A DNA stretch of 8,577 nt from DASRBO01 sp035653595 (GTDB lineage: Bacteria > Actinomycetota > Acidimicrobiia > Acidimicrobiales > JAJPHE01): the NCBI GenBank assembly GCA_035653595.1, contig DASRBO010000002.1, forward strand, positions 1 to 8,577, given 5' to 3'. The notes below the pieces were generated by a model. The model made no database searches. It saw only the letters and a list, made by a program, of their open reading frames with translations, and was not told where the DNA came from. Of the stretch, positions 7,026-8,577 are shown one piece after another. A program made the position numbers and the translations under genes. Every line of letters starts with the position of its first letter. Position 1 is the first letter of the stretch.

Positions 7026-8372
7026 GTGCTGCTCCGCGCCAGTGAGGTCGCTGCCGCCGTCAACGGCAGCCTGTCCGGCGAGGACGTCGCCGTCCGCCGC
7101 ATCTCGATCGACTCCCGCTCGAGCCAACCGGGCGACCTCTTCGTGCCGGTGGTCGCCGAGCGCGACGGCCACGACTTCGTCGCCGCCGCCGTGGCCGCCG
7201 GGTCCAGCGCCTACCTGAGCGCCCGCGGTCGCCTGGCCGGCGAGGTCCCATGGATCGCGGTGGACGACCCCGGCAGGGCGCTGCTCGCCATCGGGGCCCA
7301 CGCCAGGAGCCGGCTGCCCGACCGGGTGGTGGGGATCACCGGGTCGGTGGGCAAGACCTCCACCAAGGACCTCACCGCCGGTGCCCTGGGCCGCCGCTAC
7401 CGCACCGCCGCCAGCCCCCGCTCGTTCAACAACGAGCTGGGGGTGCCCCTCACCCTGGCCAACGCCGCCGACGACACCGAAGCGGTGGTGGTGGAGATGG
7501 GCGCCCGGGGCCCGGGCCACATCGCCGGCCTGTGCGAGATCGCCCGTCCCCTGGTCGGAGTGGTGACGGTGGTGGCGGCCGCCCACACCGAGATGTTCGG
7601 CTCCCTCGACGGGGTCGCCGAGGCCAAATCGGAGCTCGTCGCCGCCCTTCCACCGGGCGGGACGGCGGTGCTCAACCTCGACGACGCCCGGGTGGCGGCC
7701 ATGGCCCGCCGTTCGCCGGCACGGGTGCTGACCTACTCGGCCGCGGGAGCGCCCGGAGCCGACATCAGGGCCCAGTCGGTCGCGGTGGACGAGGAGCTGC
7801 GGGCCTCCTTCGTCATCGAGTCCCCGTGGGGCCGGGTCGGCACCCGGCTCGGGGCCAGGGGCGCCCACGCCGTGGTCAACGCCCTGGCGGCGGCCGGGGC
7901 CGCCCTTGCCCTGGACGTCGACCTCGACCAGGTGGCCGAGGGCCTGGGGGCGGCGGATCTGTCGCCGTGGCGGATGCAGCTCCAACGCCTTGCCGGCGGC
8001 GCCGTCCTGCTCAACGACGCCTACAACGCCAACCCGACCAGCACCGAGGCCGCCCTGCGCTCGCTGGCCGCCCTGCCGGCGCAGCGGTGGATCGCCGTGC
8101 TCGGGGCGATGGCCGAGCTGGGCCCCTCGGCGGCCGAGGACCACCGCCGGATGGCCTCCCTCGCCGAGTCCCTCGGGATCGAGCTGGTGGCGGTCGACAC
8201 CCCCGAGTACGGCCCGGCCCCGGTCGAGGGGGTGGAGGGGGCCCTGGAGGAGCTGCGCCACCGCAACGCCCTCGTCCCCGGCACGGCCGTCCTGGTCAAG
8301 GCCAGCCGGGTGGTCGGCCTCGAGCGCCTGGCCCAGGCCCTCCTGGGCGAGGGAGGCGGCCCGGCCTCCTGA
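7026..8372 (+). CDS. murF: UDP-N-acetylmuramoyl-tripeptide--D-alanyl-D-alanine ligase
   Basis: Adds the D-Ala-D-Ala dipeptide to UDP-MurNAc-tripeptide with ATP, the last cytoplasmic step of the UDP-MurNAc-pentapeptide. 448 residues, normal for MurF. The N-terminal substrate domain has the DSR..QPGDLFVP stretch. The ATP loop is GITGSVGKTSTKD with Lys110-Thr111, followed by SFNNELGVPLTL, which is characteristic of MurF, and by VVEMGARGPGHI. The C-terminal domain carries NDAYNANP (330-337), again MurF-like, and an LGAMAELG strand. The GTG at 7026 is chosen because MurF similarity starts right there (LLRASEVAAAVNG) and a -10 box lies 7 bases upstream. The gene stands apart from any mur cluster visible here and is paired with ddl, whose product it consumes. 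Confidence 0.96.
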   Translation: MLLRASEVAAAVNGSLSGEDVAVRRISIDSRSSQPGDLFVPVVAERDGHDFVAAAVAAGSSAYLSARGRLAGEVPWIAVDDPGRALLAIGAHARSRLPDRVVGITGSVGKTSTKDLTAGALGRRYRTAASPRSFNNELGVPLTLANAADDTEAVVVEMGARGPGHIAGLCEIARPLVGVVTVVAAAHTEMFGSLDGVAEAKSELVAALPPGGTAVLNLDDARVAAMARRSPARVLTYSAAGAPGADIRAQSVAVDEELRASFVIESPWGRVGTRLGARGAHAVVNALAAAGAALALDVDLDQVAEGLGAADLSPWRMQLQRLAGGAVLLNDAYNANPTSTEAALRSLAALPAQRWIAVLGAMAELGPSAAEDHRRMASLAESLGIELVAVDTPEYGPAPVEGVEGALEELRHRNALVPGTAVLVKASRVVGLERLAQALLGEGGGPAS

Positions 8373-8466
8373 TCCTTCACCGCGCCGGCTGATCCTGGGG
8401 GCCGCCAGTCACGGGCCGGCGGTGCATCCACCAGCCCGTCACAGGCCGTCGATACCTTCCTCCGCA
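8373..8466 (+). promoter_or_regulatory. murF-helicase intergenic region with a probable leaderless promoter
   Basis: This is a 94-base gap. TACCTT at 8453-8458 fits the TAnnnT pattern of actinobacterial -10 boxes and ends 8 bases before the helicase GTG, so that mRNA may be leaderless. I see no matching -35. CTGATCCT occurs twice, at 8369-8376 (across the murF stop) and at 8389-8396, 20 bases apart. CCGCC and GGCGG arms near 8402-8422 could pair weakly, but no T tract follows, so I do not call a terminator. Confidence 0.4.
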
Positions 8467-8577
8467 GTGGGAGCGGTGGACAGCCTTCTCGACGGTCTCA
8501 ACGACGAACAGCGCCGGGCGGTGATCAGCGACGCCGCCCCGTTGTGCGTGCTGGCCGGCGCCGGCTCGGGCAAGACC
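8467..8577 (+). CDS. UvrD/Rep/PcrA-family superfamily 1 DNA helicase, N-terminal fragment
   Basis: Only the first 37 residues fall in the window. They hold the Q motif (LNDEQRRAV, 11-19) and the Walker A motif (AGAGSGKT, 30-37) of superfamily 1A helicases, which unwind DNA 3' to 5' in repair and replication restart. LLDGLNDEQ as an opening is typical. Whether this is PcrA/UvrD1, UvrD2 or another member depends on domains beyond the right edge. The GTG at 8467 is preferred because a TACCTT box precedes it at leaderless spacing. A GTG at 8476 is in frame but has its only GGGAG just two bases before it, which is too close. Confidence 0.88.
   Translation, partial: MGAVDSLLDGLNDEQRRAVISDAAPLCVLAGAGSGKT

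Noticed and set aside
7002..8261. Upstream extension of the ddl frame across murF
   Set aside because: Same situation on the other strand. Ddl similarity starts just after ATG 7001, and murF occupies this stretch.
8369..8396. Two copies of CTGATCCT 20 bases apart
   Set aside because: Eight bases twice, one copy including the murF stop codon, is easily chance, and nothing else supports an operator.

Overview
The window is very GC-rich (well over 70 %), uses GTG and TTG starts freely, packs genes with 1-4 bp overlaps, and has several starts with a -10-like box 6-8 bases upstream and no Shine-Dalgarno site (the leaderless layout). This fits a high-GC actinobacterium. I lean towards an Acidimicrobiia-type lineage, but that is inference, because the window holds no rRNA or taxon-specific marker.

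Layout. (1) Bases 1-1895, minus strand: an operon of an alpha/beta hydrolase followed by an alpha-methylacyl-CoA racemase of the CaiB/BaiF family. The racemase is cut by the left edge. (2) Bases 1896-2025: a divergent promoter region with a perfect 7-bp inverted repeat. (3) Bases 2026-4858, plus strand: three overlapping genes. They encode a truncated protein related to glycoside hydrolase family 1 that lacks both catalytic glutamates, then galactose-1-phosphate uridylyltransferase (galT), then galactokinase (galK). (4) Bases 4870-7001, minus strand: an operon read ddl (D-Ala-D-Ala ligase), a tandem ACT-domain protein, def (peptide deformylase). It converges on galK with an 11-base gap. (5) Bases 7026-8372, plus strand: murF, divergent from ddl across 24 bases. 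(6) Bases 8467 to the right edge: the first 37 codons of a UvrD/PcrA-type helicase.

Function. galK and galT supply two steps of the Leloir pathway (galactose to galactose-1-phosphate, then to UDP-galactose and glucose-1-phosphate); galE is not in the window. Ddl makes D-alanyl-D-alanine, and MurF joins that dipeptide to UDP-MurNAc-tripeptide, so the divergent pair encodes two consecutive peptidoglycan precursor steps. The racemase and hydrolase pair suggests metabolism of branched acyl-CoA or of another acyl ester.

The points most worth a second look are the GH1-derived probable pseudoenzyme fixed in the gal operon, the ddl/murF promoter pair whose -10 boxes overlap on opposite strands, and the palindrome at 1917-1934. 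No tRNA, rRNA, CRISPR array, insertion sequence or prophage gene was seen.
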